Positions 39,261 to 47,717 of a DNA stretch of 64,000 bases are shown piece after piece. The stretch's first letter is position 1. Each line of letters begins with the position of its first letter. This DNA is from Janthinobacterium lividum (GTDB lineage: Bacteria; Pseudomonadota; Gammaproteobacteria; Burkholderiales; Burkholderiaceae_D), in NCBI RefSeq assembly GCF_011601275.1, contig NZ_JAAOLY010000022.1:1-64000 (forward strand). The letters run 5' to 3'. The notes under the pieces are model-generated. The model ran no database searches. It saw nothing but the letters and a program-made list of their open reading frames with translations, and had not been told where the DNA came from. Position numbers and translations under genes: made by a program.

Positions 39261-41438
39261 TTAGTTGCCGATGCAGCCGGGAGCCGCGTCAAAGGTGCGC
39301 AGTCCTGCGCAAATCAAATCGACGGGCAGGTTCAGGGCCCAGGCGGCGGCCGCGACGGCCAGCACGCTGTCGACATTGCCGGCCGTGGCCGGTTTCAGCA
39401 GATCCAGGCACAGCAGCACCGTTTCGATGCCGCCTTCGGCCAGCACGATGTGGTTGCCGCGCACGAATACGGCGCGCTGGCCGGCGGCCAGTTGCGCCGC
39501 GATGGCTGGCAAGCCGCCATCCTGCGCATACAGGGTCACGGTGCCGTCGCACAGTTCGGCCAGTTCCAGCACGTGCGCGTTGGCGGCGTTGAGCACGGCC
39601 ACGCCTGTCGGCACCACCACGTCGACCTGGCTGCGCACGGCCTTGTACAGGCCCGCTTCGTCCAGCACGTCGAAATCCTTGACGCTATCGAGGCTGCCCA
39701 TGTCCGTGACGACGCCGATCTGGCACTTGTCGTAGGCCAGGCCTTCGGCCAGGATCATGCGCGGATTGCTCTCGAACAGGGCCGTCTGCACGGTGCGGTT
39801 GAGCAGCAAACGCTGGCCCGCGTCCCAGTTCACGCAATCGCTGCTGACGACACGGCGCTGGTCCAGGTACATGCCTTCGCTGCAGACGGCGCCCGTGTGC
39901 AGGCCCGACAGGTTGAGCAGCTTGCACAGCATGCGCACGATCAGGCTGGCGCCGCGCGTGCCCGTCACGCCGATCAGCGGAATGCGGCCCGTTTCCTCGG
40001 CTGCGAACAGGTGGTCGACGATGGCCGCGCCAACAGGGCGGGGCTGGCCCACGCCCGGCTTGATGTGCGCCAGCAGGCCAGGGCTGGCATTGACTTCGAT
40101 GATGGCGCCGCGCTGCTCTGCCAAAGGACGCGTGATGTCGGTGGTGACCAGGTCGATGCCGGCGATATCCAGGCCAACGACTCTGGCGGCCAGCAGGGCC
40201 GCATGCACGACGGAAGGATGCACGTCGTCCGTGACGTCGATGGCCACGTTGCCATTCGGCTGGATCAGCACCTTCTGGCCGGCCTGCGGCACGGACAGGG
40301 CGGTCATGCCCTGGCGCTGCAGTTCCAGCACGATTTCGCCCGATTCGTGCGGCTTGACGGTACCCAATGGGAAGTCCTCGCCTTCGCCGCGGCGCGGGTC
40401 GGTATTGATCTGCGTGTTGACCAGTTCCAGCACGGTCGAGACGCCGTCGCCGTCGACCCACAGCGATTCGCCCTTGGCGGCCGCGATCAGCTTGTTGCCG
40501 ACCACGAGCAAACGGTGTTCGTCGCCCGTGATGAAGCTTTCCACCAGCACGGCCGAGCTGTCGCCCTTGCGCGCCGCCAGTGCATAGGCCGCCTTCACGT
40601 CGCTTTCGGTCATCAGGTTCAGCGACACGCCGCGGCCATGGTTGCCGTCATACGGCTTGACGACGACGGGCACGCCGATGTCTTGCGCTTCTTCCCAGGC
40701 CGCTTCGGCGCTGCGCACCAGGCTGCCTTCAGGGACGCGCACGCCGCACGATTTGAGCAGGAATTTGGTGAGATCCTTGTCGCTGGCGATGCCTTCGGCA
40801 ATCGCGCTGGTGCGGTCCGTTTCGGCCGTCCAGATGCGGCGCTGGGCGGCGCCATGGCCCAGCTGCACCAGGTTGCCGTCGTTCAGGCGCAGCGATGGGA
40901 TGCCGCGCTCGGTGGCCGCATCGACGATGCTGGCCGTGCTCGGGCCCAGGCAGCGCGAGTCGACCATGTCGCGCAGCGGCGCCAGGGCCGCTTCCAGGTC
41001 GTAGGCTTCATCGTTGATGGCGGCCATTAGCAGGTCGCGCGCGGCTGCCAGGGCGGCGCGGCCCACGTGCTCTTCGCGCGTGCGGAAGGCCATCTTGTAG
41101 ACGCCGCGCTGGCTGGTCGAGCGCGTCTGGCCGAAGCCCGTGCGCATGCCTGCCAGGTTTTGCAGCTCCAGCACCACGTGCTCGAGGATGTGGGCCGACC
41201 ACGTACCTTCGCGCAGGCGCTCGAAAAAGCCGCCCCGTTCGCCCACGCCGCAGCGGTGCTCGATCATGCCGGGCAGCCACGCCACCAGGCGTTCGTACAG
41301 GCCAGGCAGGGTATTGGATGGATAGTCTTCCAGTTCGCCGATGTCGACCCAGGCTTCAATCACCGGGCGGTAAGTCCAGATGTTGGGGCCGCGCAAGTGG
41401 GTGACGCGGGCAAATTCGATGTTCTTCTTCTTGATCAT
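39261..41438 (-). CDS. Second, truncated cyanophycin synthetase homologue
   Basis: 725 residues, colinear with CphA (family start ARVTHLRGPNIW, ATP-grasp core VVVKPYDGNHGRGV). It lacks the last 130 residues of CphA, so the Mur-ligase C-terminal domain is missing. Its P-loop reads GTRGASLI (493-500) where CphA has GTNGKTTT; the Lys and the Thr/Ser ligands are lost, so this half cannot bind ATP in the normal way. The ATP-grasp half looks intact. Paired cphA and cphA' genes are known in betaproteobacteria; a primer, scaffold or dipeptide-type role is possible. It is transcribed first in the cphA'-cphA unit. Confidence 0.88.
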   Translation of the reverse strand: MIKKKNIEFARVTHLRGPNIWTYRPVIEAWVDIGELEDYPSNTLPGLYERLVAWLPGMIEHRCGVGERGGFFERLREGTWSAHILEHVVLELQNLAGMRTGFGQTRSTSQRGVYKMAFRTREEHVGRAALAAARDLLMAAINDEAYDLEAALAPLRDMVDSRCLGPSTASIVDAATERGIPSLRLNDGNLVQLGHGAAQRRIWTAETDRTSAIAEGIASDKDLTKFLLKSCGVRVPEGSLVRSAEAAWEEAQDIGVPVVVKPYDGNHGRGVSLNLMTESDVKAAYALAARKGDSSAVLVESFITGDEHRLLVVGNKLIAAAKGESLWVDGDGVSTVLELVNTQINTDPRRGEGEDFPLGTVKPHESGEIVLELQRQGMTALSVPQAGQKVLIQPNGNVAIDVTDDVHPSVVHAALLAARVVGLDIAGIDLVTTDITRPLAEQRGAIIEVNASPGLLAHIKPGVGQPRPVGAAIVDHLFAAEETGRIPLIGVTGTRGASLIVRMLCKLLNLSGLHTGAVCSEGMYLDQRRVVSSDCVNWDAGQRLLLNRTVQTALFESNPRMILAEGLAYDKCQIGVVTDMGSLDSVKDFDVLDEAGLYKAVRSQVDVVVPTGVAVLNAANAHVLELAELCDGTVTLYAQDGGLPAIAAQLAAGQRAVFVRGNHIVLAEGGIETVLLCLDLLKPATAGNVDSVLAVAAAAWALNLPVDLICAGLRTFDAAPGCIGN

Positions 41439-41905
41439 GTAAGTGGTTTCTTGATAACAAGCCAGGCGTCTGGGCGCCAGATACTTTATGTTGGCTCTAC
41501 AGAGTCTTTTCAGGCTCGTGCTTGGTTCTTTATCCCGGGTATGCGCAGTGTGCCACTTTTAGCGGCCTCTTGTCGCGTTTGCTGCCCTTATTCTGCTGGT
41601 GTTGTCATTCTAATTGTTACTAATTGTTGCCATACTTGTTATAAAGATACCGACTCTGCTTAAAGCTGGAGCATTTGCGCAACAGCGGGCTGTTGTATAC
41701 TTGCTCCTGTACGACGGACGCTGGTTTTTTTGCGCCGTTTTGCCATCATTCCTTACCGGCAGGCATCCATTCGATACAATACAGGAAATTGCCACTGGTG
41801 CATCTACCTCGCCATCGCGCAGTACACAAACATTGATCGGGCGTCTGCCCCATCCCCCAAATCCCGCCCTGAAGGGCTTGGCCTCGAGCCGGAGTATGCT
41901 TTACG
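41439..41905. promoter_or_regulatory. Divergent promoter region of the cyanophycin locus
   Basis: 467 gene-free bases between cphA' (minus) and the ABC transporter gene (plus). A tandem direct repeat TAATTGTTAC-TAATTGTTGC spans 41611-41630, just before a TATAAA at 41640-41645. Two more plus-strand promoter-like pairs are TTGCGC/15/TATACT (41675-41701) and TTACCG/16/TACAAT (41753-41780). I saw no clear minus-strand promoter. Which of these is used is not decided by sequence alone. Confidence 0.4.
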
Positions 41906-44176
41906 ATGACAACTGAACTGAGTGTTCCTGCAACAACTATTCCCCTCACCTCGCTGCCGGAACACTGGCTGGCGGAAGTGGAGAGCAACCTTTCTCCAGG
42001 GGAGAACGTTTTAAGTAGCGTTGAGGTTGACCTCGATGCGCGATTACGTTTCACAAAAGGCATAATAGTTGTCACCGAGAAGCGTTTGCTGGCCCGTTCG
42101 CCGGGCGATACCACCTGGAAAAGTTGGTCTTTCCGCCACGGATTGCGCCTGACGCACCATGACCACGCCGGCGTCGGCCACCTGGAACTGTTCGATGACC
42201 ACGGCCGCCTGGCGTCGTGGCGTTTTACCCTGGGCCAGAACCTGCATGCGATACGCGTGCTGGAACAGTTCGTCGAGCGCCTCGACAGCCACCTGACGGG
42301 CCAGCCCGTGCTGGAAGCGGAGCAGGAAGTCTGCCCCAGCTGCAAGGCGCCTTTGGAGCCGGAGCAGGAAGAATGCCCGATCTGCGCCAAGGTGCTGCAC
42401 ACGCCGCCATCGACCTGGACCCTGTTCCGCCTGTGGCGCTTCGCTCACCCCTACCGTGGCCAGCTGGCCCTGGGCTTCATGCTGATGCTGCTGAGCACCG
42501 CCGCGCACATGATTCCACCGTACCTGACGGCGCCGCTGATGGACAATGTGCTGATTCCGTATCAGAACGGCAAGCACATCGACCCGTGGCTGGTGGTGTA
42601 CTACATGAGCGGCTTGCTTGGTTCGGCCCTGCTGGCCTGGCTGCTGGGCTGGGGCAAGACCTATGTGCTGGCCCTGGTGTCCGAACGCATGGGCGCCGAC
42701 TTGCGCTCGGCCACGTATGAACACCTGATGAAGCTGTCGCTGGAATTTTTCGGCGGCAAGCGCACGGGCGACCTGATGGCGCGTATCGGCAGCGGCAGCG
42801 ACCGCATCTGCGTCTTCCTCTCGCTGCATTTGCTCGATTTCGCTTCCGACGTGCTGATGATCATCATGACGGGCGTCATTTTGTGGTCGATGAACCCGTG
42901 GCTGGCCATCATGACCCTGGCGCCATTGCCCTTCATCGCCTGGATGATCCACCTGGTGCGCGACCGCTTGCGCACGGGCTTTGAAAAGATCGACCGCGTG
43001 TGGAGCGAAGTGACCAACGTGCTGGCCGATACGATTCCCGGCATCCGCGTGGTGAAGGCGTTTGCGCAGGAAAAACGCGAAGCGGCCCGCTTCCGCGACG
43101 CCAACGCGCACAACCTGGCCGTCAACGACAAGCTCAATAAAGTCTGGTCGCTGTTCTCGCCCACCGTGTCGTTCCTGACGGAGATGGGTTTGCTGGTCAT
43201 CTGGTGCTTCGGCATCTGGCAGCTGTCGCGCGGCGAAATCACCGTCGGCGTGCTGACCGCCTTCATCGCCTACAGCACGCGCTTCTATGGCCGCCTCGAC
43301 TCGATGAGCCGCATCGTCTCCGTGACGCAGAAATCGGCGTCCGCCGCCAAGCGCATCTTCGACATCCTCGATCACGTGTCGAGCGTGCCGGAACCTGCGC
43401 AACCCGTGAAACTGGACAAGATTGAAGGCCGCATCGACCTGCGCGAAGTCGGTTTCCGCTACGGCAACCGGGCCGTCAACCGCGGCATCACCTTGAACAT
43501 CAAGGCGGGCGAGATGATCGGCCTGGTGGGCCACAGCGGTTCGGGCAAGAGCACCCTGGTCAACCTGATCTGCCGTTTCTACGACGTGTCGGAAGGCGCG
43601 ATCTTGCTCGACGGCGTAGACATCCGCTCGTTCGCCGTGTCCGACTACCGCCGCAACATCGGCCTGGTGCTGCAGGAGCCGTTCCTGTTCTTCGGCACCA
43701 TCGCGGAAAATATCGCCTACGGCAAGCCGCACGCGACGCGCCAGGAAATCATCGCCGCCGCGCGCGCCGCGCATGCGCATGAATTCATCCTGCGCCTGCC
43801 GCAAGGCTACGATTCGATGGTGGGCGAGCGCGGCCAGGGCTTGTCGGGCGGCGAACGCCAGCGCATCTCGATCGCCCGCGCCCTGCTGATCGACCCGCGC
43901 ATCCTGATCATGGATGAAGCGACATCGTCGGTCGACTCGGAAACGGAAAAAGAAATCCAGAAGGCGCTGGACAACCTGGTGCAGGGCCGCACGACGATCG
44001 CCATCGCGCACAGGCTGTCGACCCTGCACCGTGCCGACCGCCTGGTGGTGCTGGACCGCGGCCAGGTCGTCGAAGTGGGCAGCCACGATGAATTGATGGC
44101 GAAAGAGGGCGCCTATTTCCGCCTCTACGAAGCACAGGCGCGCAACAACGAACTCGCCCTGGATGACAAGGAATAA
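41906..44176 (+). CDS. ABC transporter with N-terminal zinc ribbon, cyanophycin-linked
   Basis: 756-residue fused membrane/ATPase ABC exporter. Residues 1-135 form an extra domain not found in ordinary exporters ([16 protein letters not shown] resembles a PH-like fold). A zinc ribbon CPSC-x11-CPIC follows at about 144-163. Six membrane helices lie in 180-470. The ATPase has Walker [10 protein letters not shown], signature LSGGERQR, Walker [11 protein letters not shown] and the H-loop AHRLST, all intact. Together with the DUF1854 gene 2 bases downstream, this pair recurs beside cphA in other bacteria (NCBI names both 'cyanophycin metabolism-associated', from memory). The substrate is unknown. 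Confidence 0.9.
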   Translation: MTTELSVPATTIPLTSLPEHWLAEVESNLSPGENVLSSVEVDLDARLRFTKGIIVVTEKRLLARSPGDTTWKSWSFRHGLRLTHHDHAGVGHLELFDDHGRLASWRFTLGQNLHAIRVLEQFVERLDSHLTGQPVLEAEQEVCPSCKAPLEPEQEECPICAKVLHTPPSTWTLFRLWRFAHPYRGQLALGFMLMLLSTAAHMIPPYLTAPLMDNVLIPYQNGKHIDPWLVVYYMSGLLGSALLAWLLGWGKTYVLALVSERMGADLRSATYEHLMKLSLEFFGGKRTGDLMARIGSGSDRICVFLSLHLLDFASDVLMIIMTGVILWSMNPWLAIMTLAPLPFIAWMIHLVRDRLRTGFEKIDRVWSEVTNVLADTIPGIRVVKAFAQEKREAARFRDANAHNLAVNDKLNKVWSLFSPTVSFLTEMGLLVIWCFGIWQLSRGEITVGVLTAFIAYSTRFYGRLDSMSRIVSVTQKSASAAKRIFDILDHVSSVPEPAQPVKLDKIEGRIDLREVGFRYGNRAVNRGITLNIKAGEMIGLVGHSGSGKSTLVNLICRFYDVSEGAILLDGVDIRSFAVSDYRRNIGLVLQEPFLFFGTIAENIAYGKPHATRQEIIAAARAAHAHEFILRLPQGYDSMVGERGQGLSGGERQRISIARALLIDPRILIMDEATSSVDSETEKEIQKALDNLVQGRTTIAIAHRLSTLHRADRLVVLDRGQVVEVGSHDELMAKEGAYFRLYEAQARNNELALDDKE

Positions 44177-44178
44177 GC

Positions 44179-44649
44179 ATGGCCAGTACAACTTTTACAT
44201 TAAGCCGCGACACCTTTGGCAAGCTGGTGATGACGGATGCGGACGGCCAGGTCTTTGAGGGCGTGGCGCCCGTGCGCGCCTTCCCCATCCAGTCGCCCGA
44301 CGAAGGCATTTCGCTGGTGCTGGGCAATGGCAAGGAAGTGGCGTGGATCGACCATGTCGACACCTTGCCGGAACCGGCCCGCACGCTGGTGAAGGAAGAA
44401 CTGGAAGGGCGCGAATTCATGCCCGAAATCGCGCGCGTGAAAAGCGTCTCCAGCTTCGCCACGCCATGCACCTGGCATGTCGACACGGACCGCGGCGAGA
44501 CGCAGTTCGTGCTGAAAGGCGAGGAAGACATCCGCCGCATCGGCGCCGCGTCGCTCCTGATCGCCGATAACCACGGCATCCACTTTCTGATACGCGACAT
44601 GTTCAACATCGACAAGACGACGCGCAAGATACTCGACCGCTTCCTGTAA
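44179..44649 (+). CDS. DUF1854 family protein, cyanophycin-linked
   Basis: 156 residues, soluble, no signal or membrane helix. Family features: GVAPVRAFPIQSPDEGISLV near the N-terminus, ELEGREFMPEIARV in the middle, and TPCTWHVDTDRGETQF and LIADNHGIHFLIRD later. It starts 2 bases after the ABC transporter stop, with the ribosome site AAGGA inside that gene's end, so the two are made together. No biochemical role is known to me; a regulatory subunit of the transporter is a reasonable guess. Confidence 0.85.
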   Translation: MASTTFTLSRDTFGKLVMTDADGQVFEGVAPVRAFPIQSPDEGISLVLGNGKEVAWIDHVDTLPEPARTLVKEELEGREFMPEIARVKSVSSFATPCTWHVDTDRGETQFVLKGEEDIRRIGAASLLIADNHGIHFLIRDMFNIDKTTRKILDRFL

Positions 44650-44665
44650 GCGTGACCCTGTCTTG

Positions 44666-44693
44666 AAAACCGCTGCCTGCAGCGGTTTTTTTT
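44666..44693 (+). terminator. Terminator of the ABC transporter-DUF1854 unit
   Basis: AAAACCGCTG and CAGCGGTTTT form a 10-bp stem with a CCTG loop, followed by a run of T. It lies 17 bases past the DUF1854 stop. Confidence 0.9.
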
Positions 44694-44707
44694 CGTCTGC
44701 GGGCATG

Positions 44708-44734
44708 AAAAAAGCCGCACAAGAGTGCGGCTTT
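44708..44734 (-). terminator. Terminator of the receptor gene at 44.8-47.3 kb
   Basis: AAGCCGCAC and GTGCGGCTT form a 9-bp stem with a 4-base loop; on the minus strand it is followed by TTTTC. It lies 50 bases past the receptor stop, back to back with the plus-strand terminator. Confidence 0.85.
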
Positions 44735-44783
44735 CGAAGGCAGTACCGGCAGCCCGTTTCAGGCCGCCGGGGATGGCGCTGCA

Positions 44784-47306
44784 TTACATGAACTTGTAGC
44801 CTGCGCCGATGTAGAAGTAACGGCCGCGTACGTTGTACAGCTGGGCAAAGCCCAGGGTGCCGTACTGGTTGCCGGCGCCCATCGCGCTAAACGGTGGCAT
44901 CTTGTCGAACAGGTTCTTGATGCCGGCCGTGAAGGTCAGGTTTTGCATCGCCACGTACTGGCCCGTCAGATCCACTTCCGTGTGCGAAGGAATCGTGCGG
45001 GTGCCCGGCTTGATTTCGTCGCGGCGCAAGTCCGAGTCGATCATGTCGCCCGTCGTGCGGATGACCAGGGTACCCGACATATTGTCCTTTTCCAGACTGG
45101 CCGTGAAGGTGTTGCGGTACTTCGGATTCATGAACGTCTTCATCGTGCTTTGTTCTGGATCCGTCGCCGTGTCCTGGGTGTCCATGCGGGTGTAGATGGT
45201 GGACGCATTGCGCAGCGTAAACTTGCCGAACATCGTTTGCGGCGAGGTATAACGCAGGTCCGTATCGAAACCGCGCACTTCTGTCGTGGCCAGGTTCTGG
45301 TTGTTCAGCAGGATGCGCGCGTCGCCATTCTTGATTTCCACATTACCCAGTTCGATCGCCTTGGTTTCCGTCAGGGTACCGATCTCGTTCTTTTTGTTAA
45401 TCTTGAAGAAGTCGATGCTGGCTGTCAGCGAGTTCACTGGCGAGAACACCACACCCAGGTTATAGGTCTTGCCCGTTTCAGGTTTCAAGTCCTTGTTGGA
45501 GCCGGAGACCTGGTAGTAGGCGAAGTTTTTGCAATTGCCGGCAATCGATGGGAAGGCTTTGCAGATATCCGCATCGCTGGTCGTGTAGGCACCCGCATCG
45601 ACGCCGCCGTACATCTGTTTCAGCGATGGCGCCAAATAGCTGCCCGCATACGAACCGCGGAACATCAGGTTGTTCAGCGGCTGGTAGCGCAAGGCCAGTT
45701 TCGGGCTGGTCTTGCTGCCGACATTCGAGATGTCGTCATAGCGCAGCGCCACTTGCGCTTCGACGTTTTTCAGGAAAGGAATCGACAGTTCGCCGAAGAT
45801 GCCCTTGGAATTGCGGTCCGCCTTCACGGCAGCCTGCTGGATGCTGCCGAAGACCACGCCATCGATCTGGTTCTGGTCCGGTTGGTCGCTCAGCGTTTCC
45901 TTGTTGTACGACACGCCGACGGCGTAAGCCATCGCGCCGCCTGCGAGGTCCATGATCGGCGCCGACGCCTTGGCGTTGAAGAAGGTCAGTTCCGACTTTC
46001 CGGCGCGCGTAGGCGTCAGGCGGATCTTGTCGACGGCTGCCTGCGGATTGTCGGTGCGGGTCGGGTTGATCGAACCATTCTCGATCGCTTCGTTGAACAG
46101 GTCGTAGTGTGCATAGTTCGAATCGCGGTTGGTGGCCTTGCTCACGCCCTTGCCGATGGCCACGTCCCAGTCGATGCCGCGCGTCGTGCCTTCCAGGCCC
46201 GTCGAGAACTGGGTCATCGTGCCCTTGCGGTTGGTCTGGCGCGGGCCCATTTGCATGAAGCGGCCGGCAACGGTCTGGTTGCCGACCTTGAAGTTGCCTG
46301 GCGCAGGCTGGGACGAGAAGTCGTCCTTGCTTTCGGAATAGGTAAATTCCGCGAACGCGCGGATGCTGTCACTGATCTTCAGGCTGCCGATCAGCATGCC
46401 GCTGACGCGGTCGGCGCCATTGGTCGAGGTCAGCAAGGTCTTGTTGACGTCAAAACGGCAGCCGTCCGGGCTCATATCGCCTGCCGGGCAAGGCACCAGG
46501 GTGCCGCCACCGCTGATATTGCCGCTAGGATGGTAGCCACTGCGGCCATCCGGACCGCCAAAGCGGCGGAAGTCGGCGGAACTGGTCAGGTCGCGGTCCT
46601 TGCGGTAGATCGGGTCGCGCTTGAACACGTCGACCGTGGCCAGCACGTTGAAGCCCTGGGTGTCATAGTCGCCAAAACCGTAGACGAGGTTGGCCGTCTT
46701 TTCCTTGGCATCCGAGCGCGAGCTTTGGCCATAGCTGGTTTTCGCTTCCAGGCCCTGGTAATTCTTTTTGGTGATGAAGTTCATCACGCCGGCAACGGCA
46801 TCGGCGCCATAAATGGCCGAACCGCCATCCTTCAGGATTTCAATGCGTTCCAGTGCACTGAGCGGAATGGCGTTGACGTCGACCGCGGCGCCTGCGCCGG
46901 AACCGTCAGCCAGCGCATTGGTCGGCAGGCGGCGGCCGTTCAGCAGGATCAGCACGTTGCGTTCGCTCAAGCCGCGCATCTTGATGTTGGTGGTGCCCGA
47001 ACCCGATGGGGAGCTGGCGCTCAGTTCGCCCTGGTCATTGATGTCGATGGATGCCAGGTTGCGCACCAGCTCAGCGACGCTGGTGGCGCCCGTGCGCTCG
47101 ATATCTTTCTTGCTGTAGATTTCCACCGGTGCGGCGGTTTCCGCATCCACGCGCTTGATGGCGGAACCTGTGACGACCACGCGCTGCAATTTCTCGTCAG
47201 CCTTGGCTTCCTGCGCCTGGACGGCTTGGTGCATGAAGCCTGCGCCCATCATCAAGGTGCCGGCAAACATCATGCGCAAGGATTTGCTTAATTTCTTTTC
47301 AATCAT
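44784..47306 (-). CDS. TonB-dependent receptor
   Basis: Outer-membrane receptor of 840 residues with a signal peptide (cleavage near QAVQAQ). The TonB-box-like segment is RVVVTGSAIKR, and the plug runs ERTGATSVAELVRNLASI, IKMRGLSERNVLILLNGRRL and LKDGGSAIYGADAVAGVMN. The barrel ends YIGAGYKFM, with a Met after the terminal Phe. This style (VVVTGS-IKR box) is common for peptide and amino-acid-compound receptors, but that is only suggestive. GGAGGATA lies just before the ATG. Confidence 0.92.
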   Translation of the reverse strand: MIEKKLSKSLRMMFAGTLMMGAGFMHQAVQAQEAKADEKLQRVVVTGSAIKRVDAETAAPVEIYSKKDIERTGATSVAELVRNLASIDINDQGELSASSPSGSGTTNIKMRGLSERNVLILLNGRRLPTNALADGSGAGAAVDVNAIPLSALERIEILKDGGSAIYGADAVAGVMNFITKKNYQGLEAKTSYGQSSRSDAKEKTANLVYGFGDYDTQGFNVLATVDVFKRDPIYRKDRDLTSSADFRRFGGPDGRSGYHPSGNISGGGTLVPCPAGDMSPDGCRFDVNKTLLTSTNGADRVSGMLIGSLKISDSIRAFAEFTYSESKDDFSSQPAPGNFKVGNQTVAGRFMQMGPRQTNRKGTMTQFSTGLEGTTRGIDWDVAIGKGVSKATNRDSNYAHYDLFNEAIENGSINPTRTDNPQAAVDKIRLTPTRAGKSELTFFNAKASAPIMDLAGGAMAYAVGVSYNKETLSDQPDQNQIDGVVFGSIQQAAVKADRNSKGIFGELSIPFLKNVEAQVALRYDDISNVGSKTSPKLALRYQPLNNLMFRGSYAGSYLAPSLKQMYGGVDAGAYTTSDADICKAFPSIAGNCKNFAYYQVSGSNKDLKPETGKTYNLGVVFSPVNSLTASIDFFKINKKNEIGTLTETKAIELGNVEIKNGDARILLNNQNLATTEVRGFDTDLRYTSPQTMFGKFTLRNASTIYTRMDTQDTATDPEQSTMKTFMNPKYRNTFTASLEKDNMSGTLVIRTTGDMIDSDLRRDEIKPGTRTIPSHTEVDLTGQYVAMQNLTFTAGIKNLFDKMPPFSAMGAGNQYGTLGFAQLYNVRGRYFYIGAGYKFM

Positions 47307-47323
47307 TGTCTATCCTCCAACTA

Positions 47324-47392
47324 GGAAACTTAAGTTTCCCTAGGGTTTTATTTAGCTATTTGAAATTATTTTCAAAATGACCATGTTTACAA
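47324..47392 (-). promoter_or_regulatory. Promoter and operators of the receptor gene at 44.8 kb
   Basis: On the minus strand, TTGTAA (47392-47387) and AATAAT (47370-47365) form a -35/-10 pair with a 16-base spacer. An inverted repeat TTTGAAA-TTAT-TTTCAAA (47359-47376) covers the -10. A perfect 16-bp palindrome GGAAACTTAAGTTTCC (47324-47339) lies between the predicted start of transcription and the ribosome site. Both are operator candidates; the second could also form an RNA hairpin. Confidence 0.5.
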
Positions 47393-47669
47393 ATTTAGTA
47401 TTTTAAATTTGCAATTCATCAGACCATTTTTTGATCTTGACTGTCAAGAAATGCCGGATATTTGCGCATGCGCATGGCACAAACGAGAATGAAGGTGGAT
47501 GAATTTTATTTGTGTCAGGCAGGAAAGTACCAAAATTCAATTGTTAAATAAATTAAATTTGTAATTAGGCAAAATGATCGTTGAAAGTTTGGTGTTTGCC
47601 CCTTGCCTGTCTAGACAGCTGTTGTTTTTTTGTGACGACATTTACGCCGTGTAAGGTAGGGGGCCGGGC
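47393..47669. other. AT-rich gene-free stretch
   Basis: Clearly more AT-rich than the surrounding genes. No frame with a ribosome site or recognisable product was found. It separates the receptor promoter from the amn terminator. Confidence 0.5.
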
Positions 47670-47697
47670 AAAAAAAAGCCGCCCGGAGAGGGCGGCT
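47670..47697 (-). terminator. Terminator after amn
   Basis: AGCCGCCC (47677-47684) pairs with GGGCGGCT (47690-47697) around a 5-base loop; on the minus strand a run of seven T follows. It lies 20 bases past the amn stop. Confidence 0.9.
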
Positions 47698-47717
47698 GGC
47701 ATTGGCAAAGGCGGCTG

